Made by a program: the position numbers and the translations under genes. DNA of 64,000 nt from Dehalogenimonas sp. W (GTDB lineage Bacteria > Chloroflexota > Dehalococcoidia > Dehalococcoidales > Dehalococcoidaceae), in the NCBI RefSeq assembly GCF_037094495.1, contig NZ_CP146612.1, positions 1,302,001-1,366,000 of the forward strand, written 5' to 3'. Below the pieces are notes generated by a model, which was not told where the DNA came from, did no database searches, and saw only the letters and a list, made by a program, of their open reading frames with translations. Within the stretch, counting starts at the first letter, position 1, and the number at the start of each line of letters is the position of its first letter. This document shows positions 42,055 through 50,556 of the stretch, piece after piece.

Positions 42055-43572
42055 ATGCAGCAAGGTATGGTATATCTGGTCGGTGCGGGTCCGGGTGACC
42101 CCGGATTGATTACCGTCAAGGGACTGGCCTGTCTGAGTAAAGCCGAGGTTATTGTCTACGACCATTTGCTGGACGAGTGTCTGATGGAAGCGGCTCAAGC
42201 CGGAGTGGAAAAAATATATGCCGGTAAAAAAGCCGGCTGTCACGCCCTGAAACAGGAAGAAATTAACCAGTTGCTGGTGGATAAGGCGGCGGCAGGAAAA
42301 ATCGTGGTTCGCCTCAAAGGCGGCGACCCGTTTGTCCTGGGACGGGGCGGTGAGGAAGCCGAAGCCTTAAGAAATGCCGGTTTGCCGTTTGAGGTAGTGC
42401 CCGGTATCACCTCTTCAATTTCCGCGCCGGCATATGCCGGTATCCCGGTGACTCACAGGACGCTGGCTTCATCATTTTCCGTTATCACCGGGCATGAAGA
42501 CCCGGCCAAGGAAACCAGCAGCATCAATTGGGCCAAGGCCGCTATCGCCACCGACACTCTGGTATTTTTAATGGGCACGGCTAACTTGCCCAGGATTGTG
42601 GCTAAACTGATTGAGCACGGCCGAGCCCCTCAAACGCCGGCCGCCGTGATTATGAACGGTACCCGTCCGGAACAGAAGGTGGTAACCGGCACCTTGGACA
42701 ACATTGTTGAAGTCGCCCGGAAAGGCGGCATCCAGCCGCCTTCCATTACTGTTGTCGGCGATGTGGTCAGCATGCGGCAGAAAATAAACTGGTTTGACAA
42801 CCGGCCGCTGCATGGCCGGAAGGTATTGGTTACCCGCTCCCGAAGTCAGGCCAGTGAGTTGAGCCGGGCACTGTCCGCCCGCGGCGCCATAGCGGTGGAA
42901 TTGCCGGTAATTTCAATTATCGCCGGGGATGAAGCCAGGCTGGATGCCGCCGTAAACGATGCCGGCAGGTATGACTGGGTAATCTTTACCAGTGTAAACG
43001 GCGTTGAAGCCTTTTTCCAGAGTCTTGACCGACAGGGTAAGGACAGCCGCTGGTTTGCCGGGTCACAAATTGCCGCTATCGGTCCGGCGACCGCCGCAGC
43101 GCTTGAGGCTCGTTGCCTGCGGCCGGATTTCATGCCGGCGGAATATACCGCAGAAGCCGTTCTGGCCGGTTTTGGCGATGAAGCAGTTCGCGGTCAACGG
43201 TTCCTGCTGCCGAGGGCGGATATCGCCCCACCGCTGCTGGCTGAAGGATTACAACAGCGAGGCGGTGAAGTGGTGGAGATTGCCGCCTATCGGACCAGGG
43301 GTGAACCGGGTAGCGATTCCGATACGGCCAAGTCGGCGGCTGCCGGCTGTGAAGTAATCACGTTTTGCTCGTCCTCCACCGTAGAGTATCTGCTGAAACT
43401 TATCCCGGCTGAAGAACTGACCGGCAAGATTATTGCCTGTATCGGGCCGGTGACGGCCGCCACGGCTGAACAATCAGGTCTGAAGGTGACTATACAGGCA
43501 GGGCAACATACCATCCCCGGCCTGGTAGAGGCGATTGAGGAATATTATGCGGCGGAGGGGGACGGTGAGTAA
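42055..43572 (+). CDS. cobA-hemD: Fused uroporphyrinogen-III methyltransferase / uroporphyrinogen-III synthase
   Basis: A 505-residue bifunctional protein. Residues 1-245 are SUMT (YLVGAGPGDPGLITVKG; RLKGGDPFVLGRGGEEA; PGITSSISAPAYAGIPVTHR), making precorrin-2 with two SAM. Residues 250-505 are HemD-like (VLVTRSRSQASELSRAL; DWVIFTSVNGVEAFF; TFCSSSTVEYLLKL), closing the tetrapyrrole ring. Fusing the two steps channels uroporphyrinogen III to precorrin-2, and thus toward siroheme, which fits the Ahb genes upstream. The ATG follows the hemC stop without a gap. Confidence 0.92.
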   Translation: MQQGMVYLVGAGPGDPGLITVKGLACLSKAEVIVYDHLLDECLMEAAQAGVEKIYAGKKAGCHALKQEEINQLLVDKAAAGKIVVRLKGGDPFVLGRGGEEAEALRNAGLPFEVVPGITSSISAPAYAGIPVTHRTLASSFSVITGHEDPAKETSSINWAKAAIATDTLVFLMGTANLPRIVAKLIEHGRAPQTPAAVIMNGTRPEQKVVTGTLDNIVEVARKGGIQPPSITVVGDVVSMRQKINWFDNRPLHGRKVLVTRSRSQASELSRALSARGAIAVELPVISIIAGDEARLDAAVNDAGRYDWVIFTSVNGVEAFFQSLDRQGKDSRWFAGSQIAAIGPATAAALEARCLRPDFMPAEYTAEAVLAGFGDEAVRGQRFLLPRADIAPPLLAEGLQQRGGEVVEIAAYRTRGEPGSDSDTAKSAAAGCEVITFCSSSTVEYLLKLIPAEELTGKIIACIGPVTAATAEQSGLKVTIQAGQHTIPGLVEAIEEYYAAEGDGE

Positions 43573-44548
43573 TTTTCCTGAACTCAGGTTGCGGCGATTG
43601 CGGCAGACTCCCGGTCTGCGGCGGCTGTTCCGCGAAACCGAACTGGACGGCGGTGATTTTATCCTGCCGCTTTTCGTTGAGGAAGGTGATGGGCCCGGCA
43701 GCAGCATCAGTTCCATGCCTGGAGTGGCCCGGCAGACGCTTGAGAGCCTGCCGGGGGAACTTGAAGAGATTGTCCGGCTGGGTATCGGCGCCGTGATTCT
43801 CTTTGGTATTCCAGACACGAAAGATGAACTGGGTTCATCCGGGCTTGACCCTGAGGGTATCGTGCCGCAGGCGGTCAGGCTGATCAAGCGGCAGGCGCCG
43901 GAACTGACGGTGATTACCGACGTCTGCCTGTGTGAATACACCAGTCACGGCCATTGCGGTATCATCAAAGGCGGTGGCGTTGATAACGATGCCACGTTGC
44001 CGCTGCTGGCTAAAATGGCCGTGATGCACGCCCGGGCCGGGGCTGACATGGTCGCGCCTTCAGATATGATGGACGGCCGGGTCGGGGCGATCAGGCAGGC
44101 CCTGGATGAGGCCGGGCTGGAAAATACCCCGATTCTGGCGTATTCCGCTAAATATGCTTCTGCCTTTTACGGGCCTTTCCGCGAAGCCGCCGGTTCTACG
44201 CCCGGATTCGGTGATCGCCGGGGCTATCAAATGGACCCGGCCAATGCCCGTGAAGCCACCCGGGAAATCATAACCGACATCAATGAGGGGGCTGATGCCG
44301 TCATGGTTAAACCGGCGCTGGCCTACCTGGACATTATCCGGCAGACGAAAGATAGCTTTGACTATCCGGTGGTTGCTTACAACGTTTCGGGCGAATATGC
44401 CATGGTCAAGGCCACCGCCGAGCGGGGCTGGGGCGATGAAAAGCGCCTGGTGTTGGAGATACTGACTTCCATTAAACGCGCCGGCGCTGACGCCATAATT
44501 ACCTATCATGCCAAAGATGCCGCCCGGTGGCTGGGGGAACAGGACTAA
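43565..44548 (+). CDS. hemB: Delta-aminolevulinic acid dehydratase (porphobilinogen synthase)
   Basis: A 327-residue enzyme condensing two 5-aminolevulinates. The zinc-binding cysteine region ([15 protein letters not shown]) is present. One Schiff-base Lys lies in [16 protein letters not shown] and the second in [12 protein letters not shown]. The start is GTG 43565 ([13 protein letters not shown]), 8 nt inside the end of cobA-hemD; an ATG 30 nt earlier is in frame but less likely. Its stop overlaps the hemL ATG (TAATG). Confidence 0.92.
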   Translation: MSNFPELRLRRLRQTPGLRRLFRETELDGGDFILPLFVEEGDGPGSSISSMPGVARQTLESLPGELEEIVRLGIGAVILFGIPDTKDELGSSGLDPEGIVPQAVRLIKRQAPELTVITDVCLCEYTSHGHCGIIKGGGVDNDATLPLLAKMAVMHARAGADMVAPSDMMDGRVGAIRQALDEAGLENTPILAYSAKYASAFYGPFREAAGSTPGFGDRRGYQMDPANAREATREIITDINEGADAVMVKPALAYLDIIRQTKDSFDYPVVAYNVSGEYAMVKATAERGWGDEKRLVLEILTSIKRAGADAIITYHAKDAARWLGEQD

Positions 44549-45852
44549 TGGAGCGATATCCTAAATCAGCCGAACTGTTTGCCGCCGCGCAGCGGGTTTT
44601 ACCCGGCGGCGTGAACAGCCCTGTCCGGGCTTTTAAGGCCGTTGGCGGTCAGCCGCTGTTTATAGAGCGCGGCGAGGGCGCGTACCTTCACGACGTTGAT
44701 GGTCACCGGTTTATTGACTTCGTCGGCTCCTGGGGGCCGATGATTCTGGGGCACGCCAGTCCGGCGGTGATTAAAGCCATCGTGGAAACAGCCGGAAAGG
44801 GCACCAGTTTCGGCGCGCCCAGCCGGTTGGAGACCGAACTGGCGGAGGCAATAAACAACGCCATGCCTCATCTGGAGATGGTACGGCTGGTCAGTTCCGG
44901 CACCGAGGCGGTCATGAGCGCCTTGAGACTGGCCCGGGCCTTCACCGGCCGCGATAAGATTATAAAATTTGAAGGCGGCTATCACGGCCACTCCGACGGC
45001 CTGCTGTCCAAGTCCGGCTCCGGTCTGGCGACGCTGGGTATTCCCGAATCACCCGGCGTGCCCGCCTCTTTCGCTGCGGAAACGCTGACCGGCGTTTATA
45101 ATGACCTGAGTTCGGTTGAAACGCTGTTTGAGCAGTTTCCCGGCCAGATTGCCGCGGTGATACTGGAACCGGTGGCCGCCAATATGGGCGTCATTCCGCC
45201 GCAGCCCGGTTTCCTGGAAGGATTACGGCAGTTAACCTGTGAGCGCGGTGCCTTGCTGGTATTTGACGAGGTAATCTCCGGTTTCCGCGTCGCCCAGGGC
45301 GGTGCCGCTGCCAGGTACGGTGTGACGCCGGACCTGACTACGCTGGGTAAAATCATCGGCGGCGGTCTGCCGGTGGGGGCTTACGGCGGCCGCGCGGACA
45401 TCATGCGCCATGTCGCGCCGTCCGGGCCGGTGTATCAGGCCGGTACCTTGTCTGGTAATCCGCTGGCAATGGCCGCCGGGCTTGCCACTCTCGCCGCTCT
45501 GGCAGCTCCGGGCGTCTATCAAGCCCTGGAGGACAAGGGGCGTATGCTGGCTGACGGTATTCTGACGGTTACCGGGAAACTGGGACTGCCGGTGACGCTG
45601 AATCGGGTCGGCAGCCTGATGACACTGTTCTTTACCGGCGATGAAGTGACCAACTACACTTCGGCCAGCCGTTCCGACACCGGGTGTTTCGGGGTCTTTC
45701 ACCGGGCATTGCTGGACAACGGGATATACTGGCCGCCGTCTCAATTTGAGGCGGCCTTCCTGTCCACTGCCCACAGCGAAGCTGATATAATAGAGACCAT
45801 CCGGGTTATTGGGCTCGCCCTGAACAAAACAGAAATAGCACAGCCCGGATAA
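44548..45852 (+). CDS. hemL: Glutamate-1-semialdehyde 2,1-aminomutase
   Basis: A 434-residue PLP enzyme producing 5-aminolevulinate. The opening ([23 protein letters not shown]), FDEVISGFR and the PLP lysine in [17 protein letters not shown] are diagnostic. The start is ATG 44548, overlapping the hemB stop by one base. It completes the C5 route with hemA, hemB, hemC and hemD in one operon. Confidence 0.93.
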   Translation: MERYPKSAELFAAAQRVLPGGVNSPVRAFKAVGGQPLFIERGEGAYLHDVDGHRFIDFVGSWGPMILGHASPAVIKAIVETAGKGTSFGAPSRLETELAEAINNAMPHLEMVRLVSSGTEAVMSALRLARAFTGRDKIIKFEGGYHGHSDGLLSKSGSGLATLGIPESPGVPASFAAETLTGVYNDLSSVETLFEQFPGQIAAVILEPVAANMGVIPPQPGFLEGLRQLTCERGALLVFDEVISGFRVAQGGAAARYGVTPDLTTLGKIIGGGLPVGAYGGRADIMRHVAPSGPVYQAGTLSGNPLAMAAGLATLAALAAPGVYQALEDKGRMLADGILTVTGKLGLPVTLNRVGSLMTLFFTGDEVTNYTSASRSDTGCFGVFHRALLDNGIYWPPSQFEAAFLSTAHSEADIIETIRVIGLALNKTEIAQPG

Positions 45853-45868
45853 AGGGTGGTAACAACAC

Positions 45869-46756
45869 ATGCACGTCAGGGATATTTACGGCCAGGGTAA
45901 TATTGTCTTCAGTTTTGAACTCTTCCCGCCGCGGTCGGAAGATGCTTCAGAACGGCTTTTCGCTACCATCAAGGACCTGATTCCGTTGGAACCGGCCTGC
46001 GTTTCGGTTACTTACGGCGCCGGTGGCTCCACCCGTGAGCTGACGCATGACCTGGTGGTGCGGATTCAACAGGAAACCGGACTGACGGTTATTTCTCATC
46101 TCACCTGTGTCGGTTCTTCCCGCGATGAAATCTACCGGATACTTGAACGTTATCGCCGCAGCGGCATTGAGAATATCATGGCCCTGCGGGGCGATCCGCC
46201 CAAAGGGCAGGCCGATTTCGTGCCTGCCGCCGACGGCTTCAGTCACGCTGCCGAACTGGTGGAGTTTATCAAGGAACATTTCCCCGACATGGGTATCGGC
46301 GTGGCTGGATATCCCGAAGGTCACCCCCAGATGCCCAACCGCCTGACGGAGATTGAATATCTCAAAGCCAAGGTGGATGCCGGGGCGGATTATATCTGTA
46401 CTCAGCTTTTCTTTGATAACCGTGATTTCTATGATTTTCGGGAGCGTTGTCACCTGGCGGGGATTACGGTGCCCGTCGTGGCCGGCATCGCCCCGGTTAC
46501 CTCCAGCCGGCAGTTAAAAAAGATGGCTGAAGTGGCCGCCGGCACCCGCTTTCCGGCCAGTCTGCTTAAGGCGGTCGCCCGCACTGAAGATGATGACGGG
46601 GTCAGGGAAGTCGGCGTGCATTGGGCTACCGAGCAGGTCCGGGATCTGGTGGACCACGGAGCGGCCGGTATTCACTTCTATACACTCAATACCTCAGGCG
46701 CCACCCTGCAAATCTACAAGGCGCTCGGCATCACCAGTTCCCGCAGATTGGCCTAA
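45869..46756 (+). CDS. metF: 5,10-methylenetetrahydrofolate reductase
   Basis: A 295-residue FAD-dependent TIM-barrel enzyme (FSFELFPPRS; CVSVTYGAGGS; ALRGDPP; GYPEGHP). It makes 5-methyltetrahydrofolate for methionine and SAM, or serves in the methyl branch of the Wood-Ljungdahl pathway. Its place at the end of the haem operon, 16 nt after hemL, may reflect the SAM needs of CobA, AhbC and AhbD (inference). Its last 63 nt overlap the 3' end of recO on the other strand. Confidence 0.9.
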   Translation: MHVRDIYGQGNIVFSFELFPPRSEDASERLFATIKDLIPLEPACVSVTYGAGGSTRELTHDLVVRIQQETGLTVISHLTCVGSSRDEIYRILERYRRSGIENIMALRGDPPKGQADFVPAADGFSHAAELVEFIKEHFPDMGIGVAGYPEGHPQMPNRLTEIEYLKAKVDAGADYICTQLFFDNRDFYDFRERCHLAGITVPVVAGIAPVTSSRQLKKMAEVAAGTRFPASLLKAVARTEDDDGVREVGVHWATEQVRDLVDHGAAGIHFYTLNTSGATLQIYKALGITSSRRLA

Positions 46757-47542
46757 CCGCGTATCCGAAGCCGGTTCTAACGGCGGCAGCATGACTTCCA
46801 GTTGGTGCAGCCAGGCGCTGCTTTTGATATCGCGTTCCAGCAGATAACGCAGGTAGTTGTGCAACAGTTGCTTCAGCTCCCGGTTGAGCACTGAGTCCAG
46901 CTTCAGGCGCACCGATTGAGCCAGCCCGTGGTCAACCAGAAAGCGCAGCACCTTCTGGCCGTTGACCGAAACCGGCAGCACGGACGATTTAGCCGCACAG
47001 TTCGGACACAGCAGCCCCCCCAGACTGTTGGAAAAGTAATTCACCTCGGCTTTAAGCGCCGCGCCGCAGTCCAGACAGAGCCGCAGTTGCGGCTGGAAGC
47101 CCAGTGCGCTCAGCAGATTAAGCTCAAAAAAGCGGCTCAACAGCTCCATATTTTCGGCGGTGCAGGCATTGTCCAGCGTTTCAACCAGCAGGTCAAAAAC
47201 CAGAGTGCTGGGTTGCTCTTCCTCTACGAAATGGTTGACCAGTTCGGCGTAATACAGCGCGTAGGCCGTTCTTTCCAGTGAAGAGCGCAGGCACAGGTGC
47301 GGGTTGAGCGTCTGACTGCCGATAATGGTCGGGAAGCCCTTGCCCCGCGTTAAAGTAATGTCCGTATAATTGAGCAGTTCCAGGTGTCCGGCCAGTTTGC
47401 TGCCGGACTTGCGGACGCCCCGGGCCAGCGCCGAAACCTTGCCGGATTGCCGGGTGAACAAGGTAATCACCCGGTCAGCCTCTTTCAGCCGGGCGCGCTT
47501 GATGACTATCGCCGGTGTTTTAATTTCCCTGGCATCACTCAT
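46694..47542 (-). CDS. recO: Recombination mediator RecO
   Basis: A 282-residue protein with an N-terminal OB-fold (PAIVIKRARLKEADRVITLFT), a helical region and the RecO zinc finger (CLDC...CPNC). It loads RecA with RecR, which is encoded 2 kb upstream on the same strand. It overlaps the metF tail by 63 nt at its 3' end, and its start overlaps the stop of alkD. It is slightly longer than average at the C-terminus. Confidence 0.87.
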   Translation of the reverse strand: MSDAREIKTPAIVIKRARLKEADRVITLFTRQSGKVSALARGVRKSGSKLAGHLELLNYTDITLTRGKGFPTIIGSQTLNPHLCLRSSLERTAYALYYAELVNHFVEEEQPSTLVFDLLVETLDNACTAENMELLSRFFELNLLSALGFQPQLRLCLDCGAALKAEVNYFSNSLGGLLCPNCAAKSSVLPVSVNGQKVLRFLVDHGLAQSVRLKLDSVLNRELKQLLHNYLRYLLERDIKSSAWLHQLEVMLPPLEPASDTRLGQSAGTGDAERLVDLQGGA

Positions 47543-48234
47543 AAAGTGGCTGACTTCCCGGACAGGCGATTCTGCACGGCTTCGCTCCTAAGTTCCCGCA
47601 AAGCATCGGCGGCAATCCAACGGGCGGCCTTGTTGTTCAGGGTGGTCATTTCTTCGCCGGTTGTAATCGCCAGCGCGTTGAGCGCGATTGAACGTTTACC
47701 GATCTGGCGTAGTGCCCAGTTAACGGCCTTTTTGACCAAATTACGTTCATCCGCCGCGCCGCGCAACAGGTGCGGCAGAAACTCCGCCAATCCGGCGTCT
47801 GACACCATCTTGTTACCGACCGCCAGCCGGGCCATCAACACAAAACCGGCCCGCTTGATAAACTCCCCCTCGGCGCGGCTCCATTCCAGGGCTTTTTCAT
47901 AGGCGTAAGGTGTCTTTTCCCATAGATTGGCACAAACCTGGTCGCAGGTATCCCAGGAATCAAATTCTGACGTCCATCGGTCCATCAGTTCCGGGGTAAC
48001 CTGTCCGGGATCGGCGACCATTGAGGCCAGAATCCGCGCCTCATGGATACCGGTCTGCCAAAGCTCCAGGGCCAGCGGGTGTTGCTTGCGGTGGGCCCGG
48101 GCAATTTCCCGCAGGGCGGGTATTGATACCCCCAGGGTATTATCGGAGTTGATGCCGAAGCGGGCCATGCCGGCAACATTGGCCGGATTGGCGGCTTCCC
48201 GCAGGTGCTTGATGATGATAGTGCAATCGTTCAT
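47539..48234 (-). CDS. AlkD-like DNA alkylation repair (HEAT-repeat) glycosylase
   Basis: A 231-residue all-helical protein of the DNA alkylation repair family: MARFGINSDNTLGVSIPALR, WDTCDQVCANLW and the terminal helices VKKAVNWALRQIGKRS. AlkD removes bulky or positively charged alkylated bases without base flipping. It is translationally coupled to recO (4-nt overlap) and to the csaA-like gene upstream. Confidence 0.85.
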   Translation of the reverse strand: MNDCTIIIKHLREAANPANVAGMARFGINSDNTLGVSIPALREIARAHRKQHPLALELWQTGIHEARILASMVADPGQVTPELMDRWTSEFDSWDTCDQVCANLWEKTPYAYEKALEWSRAEGEFIKRAGFVLMARLAVGNKMVSDAGLAEFLPHLLRGAADERNLVKKAVNWALRQIGKRSIALNALAITTGEEMTTLNNKAARWIAADALRELRSEAVQNRLSGKSATL

Positions 48235-48560
48235 AAAATCCTCGTGCCCGGCGGGGTAACGGCATCCGGCGCGATGAGAACCACGTCACCTTCTTCCGGC
48301 ACGGCACCCAGCACCAGTACTTCAGATACGAAATCGGCGACCTGCCGCGGAGGCAGGTTGGTGACCGCCAGTAGGGTGCGTCCTTCCAGTTCTGCCGGCT
48401 GGTAACGCCGGGTCAATTGAGCGCTGGACTGCCGGATGCCCAAATCGCCGAAGTCCAGCCATAATTTATAAGCTGCCTGCCGGGCTTTGGGAAAAGGTTC
48501 TGCCTTGATGACCCGGCCAGTGCGGATTTCTATTTTGGTAAAATCATCGTAGGTTATCAT
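48231..48560 (-). CDS. CsaA-like tRNA-binding OB-fold protein
   Basis: A 109-residue protein consisting of one EMAPII/CsaA-type OB-fold (FTKIEIRTGRVIKAEPFPKARQ; LAVTNLPPRQVADFVSEVLVLGA). Relatives bind tRNA or act as secretion-related chaperones. It overlaps alkD by 4 nt and follows corA closely. Confidence 0.85.
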   Translation of the reverse strand: MITYDDFTKIEIRTGRVIKAEPFPKARQAAYKLWLDFGDLGIRQSSAQLTRRYQPAELEGRTLLAVTNLPPRQVADFVSEVLVLGAVPEEGDVVLIAPDAVTPPGTRIL

Positions 48561-48564
48561 GCGC

Positions 48565-49626
48565 CTAGAGCCACTTTTTGCGGCGGAAGAAAATCAGCAG
48601 GGCGATAGCCACGGCGGACATGAAGCCGAGAATCAGGAAATAGCCGTATTCCCAGCCCAGTTCCGGCATATTCTCAAAATTCATGCCGTAAACCCCGGCA
48701 ATGAAAGTCAGCGGGATGAAGATGGTAGCGATTATGGTCAGCACCTTCATGACGGCGTTCATCCGGTTGGAGACGCTGGAGAGGTAAATATCCAGCAGGT
48801 CGGACAGCATTTCCCGGGCGTTTTCAATACTGTCCATTGCCTGGACGGTATGGTCGTAAACATCCTGAAAATAAATCCGGGTGGCATCGTGAATCAATGA
48901 AGAATCCGAGTTACGGAGTCCGCTGATGACCTCCCGCAACGGCCAGATACCGCGGCGCATGAATAATAATTCTCTTTTAAGGTTTTTAATGATGGAAAGA
49001 GTGCCCTCAGCAGGGGATTCCAGCAGATTCTCCTCCAGATTTTCGGTGATCTCGCCGAAATCCTCCAGCACCACAAAATAGTTGTCCACGATGGCATCAA
49101 TAAGTGCGTAGGCCAGGGAATCAGCGGTTTGGCGGCGCAACATGCCCTTGTTTTTACGCAGACGTTCCCGAACCAGACCGAAGGCATCGCCCGCACCTTC
49201 CTGGAAAGAGATGACATAATTTCTGCCCAGTATCAGGCTGACCTGTTCAGCAACGGTTTCGCCTTCAATTTCATCCCGGTACAGCATCTTGAGTACGATA
49301 AAGAGATACTCTTCATGATCCTCAAGTTTCGGTCTTTGCTGGGTGTTGACGATGTCTTCCTGGATGAGCGGATGCAGTCCGAAGCGCTGCCCGATTCTTT
49401 GGATTATTGCCGGATCTTGAAGGCCGTCAACATTGATCCAGGTGATCGTGCCTTCCCGGAGAGCAAAGGTTTCGTTGATGTCGTCAAGAGGTTTTTCCTG
49501 GAATTCCGCTGTGCTGTAATCTATCAGGTTCAAGCGTGTTTTCTCGGTTCGCCGGCGGCCGACATGAATCACGGTTCCCGGCGGCATCCCGGCTTTATGA
49601 GACTGACTGAAAACTTCTTGATTCAC
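48565..49626 (-). CDS. corA: CorA-type Mg2+/Co2+ transporter
   Basis: A 353-residue protein: a large cytoplasmic N-terminal domain, a long stalk helix and two C-terminal membrane helices with the signature YGMNFENMPE (pore GMN). It should form a pentameric divalent-cation channel. It lies between csaA-like and recR genes on the minus strand. Confidence 0.9.
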   Translation of the reverse strand: MNQEVFSQSHKAGMPPGTVIHVGRRRTEKTRLNLIDYSTAEFQEKPLDDINETFALREGTITWINVDGLQDPAIIQRIGQRFGLHPLIQEDIVNTQQRPKLEDHEEYLFIVLKMLYRDEIEGETVAEQVSLILGRNYVISFQEGAGDAFGLVRERLRKNKGMLRRQTADSLAYALIDAIVDNYFVVLEDFGEITENLEENLLESPAEGTLSIIKNLKRELLFMRRGIWPLREVISGLRNSDSSLIHDATRIYFQDVYDHTVQAMDSIENAREMLSDLLDIYLSSVSNRMNAVMKVLTIIATIFIPLTFIAGVYGMNFENMPELGWEYGYFLILGFMSAVAIALLIFFRRKKWL

Positions 49627-49641
49627 CTGAAGATTCTCCGC

Positions 49642-50253
49642 TTAAAACTCCTGACGGTTTTCCAGCGCCCGGGACAACGTTACGTCATCGGCGTATTCAA
49701 TCTCGCCGCCGAAAGGCAGCCCCCGGGCCAGCCGGGTTACTCTGACGCCCAGCGGGGTAATCAGGCGCTGCAGGTACATGGCGGTGGTCTCGCCTTCCAC
49801 GTTGGCATTGGTCGCCAGGATAACCTCGGTGACGGTGCCGCTTTCCAGCCGCTGCATTAGTTCCGCCAACCGGATATCAGCGGTGCCGACGCCCTCGGAA
49901 GGGGACACCGCGCCGTGTAAAACATGGTAGGCGCCCTTATAGACGCCGGTGTGTTCCAGCGTCAGCATATCCTGAGGCTGTTCCACCACGCAGATTCGGG
50001 TCGCGTCACGTTCCGGCGAGGCACAGATGGTGCAGGTGTCGTCGTCGGTGATGTTCCAGCAAATACGGCACAACCGAGTCTGCTGCTTGACGCCGATGAG
50101 GGCGTCAGCCAGTTCCCGCACCTGATCCGCACTGGCCTTCAGGATATGATAGGACAGGCGCTGGGCGCTTTTCGGCCCGATGCCCGGCAACCGGCCCAGC
50201 ACTTCGGTCAGGCGATTGACTGCCGCGGCCGTGGACTTGGGTGCCTCTTTCAT
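49642..50253 (-). CDS. recR: Recombination protein RecR
   Basis: A 203-residue RecFOR component: a helix-hairpin-helix ([20 protein letters not shown]), a C4 zinc finger ([16 protein letters not shown]), and a Toprim domain ([32 protein letters not shown]). It belongs to the classical dnaX-ybaB-recR operon seen here in full. Confidence 0.94.
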   Translation of the reverse strand: MKEAPKSTAAAVNRLTEVLGRLPGIGPKSAQRLSYHILKASADQVRELADALIGVKQQTRLCRICWNITDDDTCTICASPERDATRICVVEQPQDMLTLEHTGVYKGAYHVLHGAVSPSEGVGTADIRLAELMQRLESGTVTEVILATNANVEGETTAMYLQRLITPLGVRVTRLARGLPFGGEIEYADDVTLSRALENRQEF

Positions 50254-50256
50254 CGT

Positions 50257-50556
50257 TTAGCCCAGTCCGGGCATTCCCATGCCGCCCATCATGCCGGACA
50301 TTTCCTTACTGGCCGCTTTCTTGGCTTTTTCGGTGGCATCATTGATGGCCTTGATGATGTTATCCTCAAGCTGCCGCGTTTTTTCCGGTTTCATCGCTTC
50401 CGGGTCAATGGTGATGGACAGCAGTTTCTGCTGGCCGTTGACGGTTACTTTGACCGAGCCTTTTTCACCTTCAACTACAATTTTGTCCAGTTCTTTCTGT
50501 ATCTTGGACAGTTGTGATTTGAGTTCCATTGCTTTTTTTACCTGGGAAAAGTCCAT
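50257..50556 (-). CDS. YbaB/EbfC nucleoid-associated protein
   Basis: A 99-residue DNA-binding protein (GEKGSVKVTVNGQQKLLSI; LEDNIIKAINDATEKAKKA) with a Gly/Met-rich tail. It is located between dnaX and recR as in most bacteria. Its ATG overlaps the dnaX stop by one base. Confidence 0.92.
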   Translation of the reverse strand: MDFSQVKKAMELKSQLSKIQKELDKIVVEGEKGSVKVTVNGQQKLLSITIDPEAMKPEKTRQLEDNIIKAINDATEKAKKAASKEMSGMMGGMGMPGLG

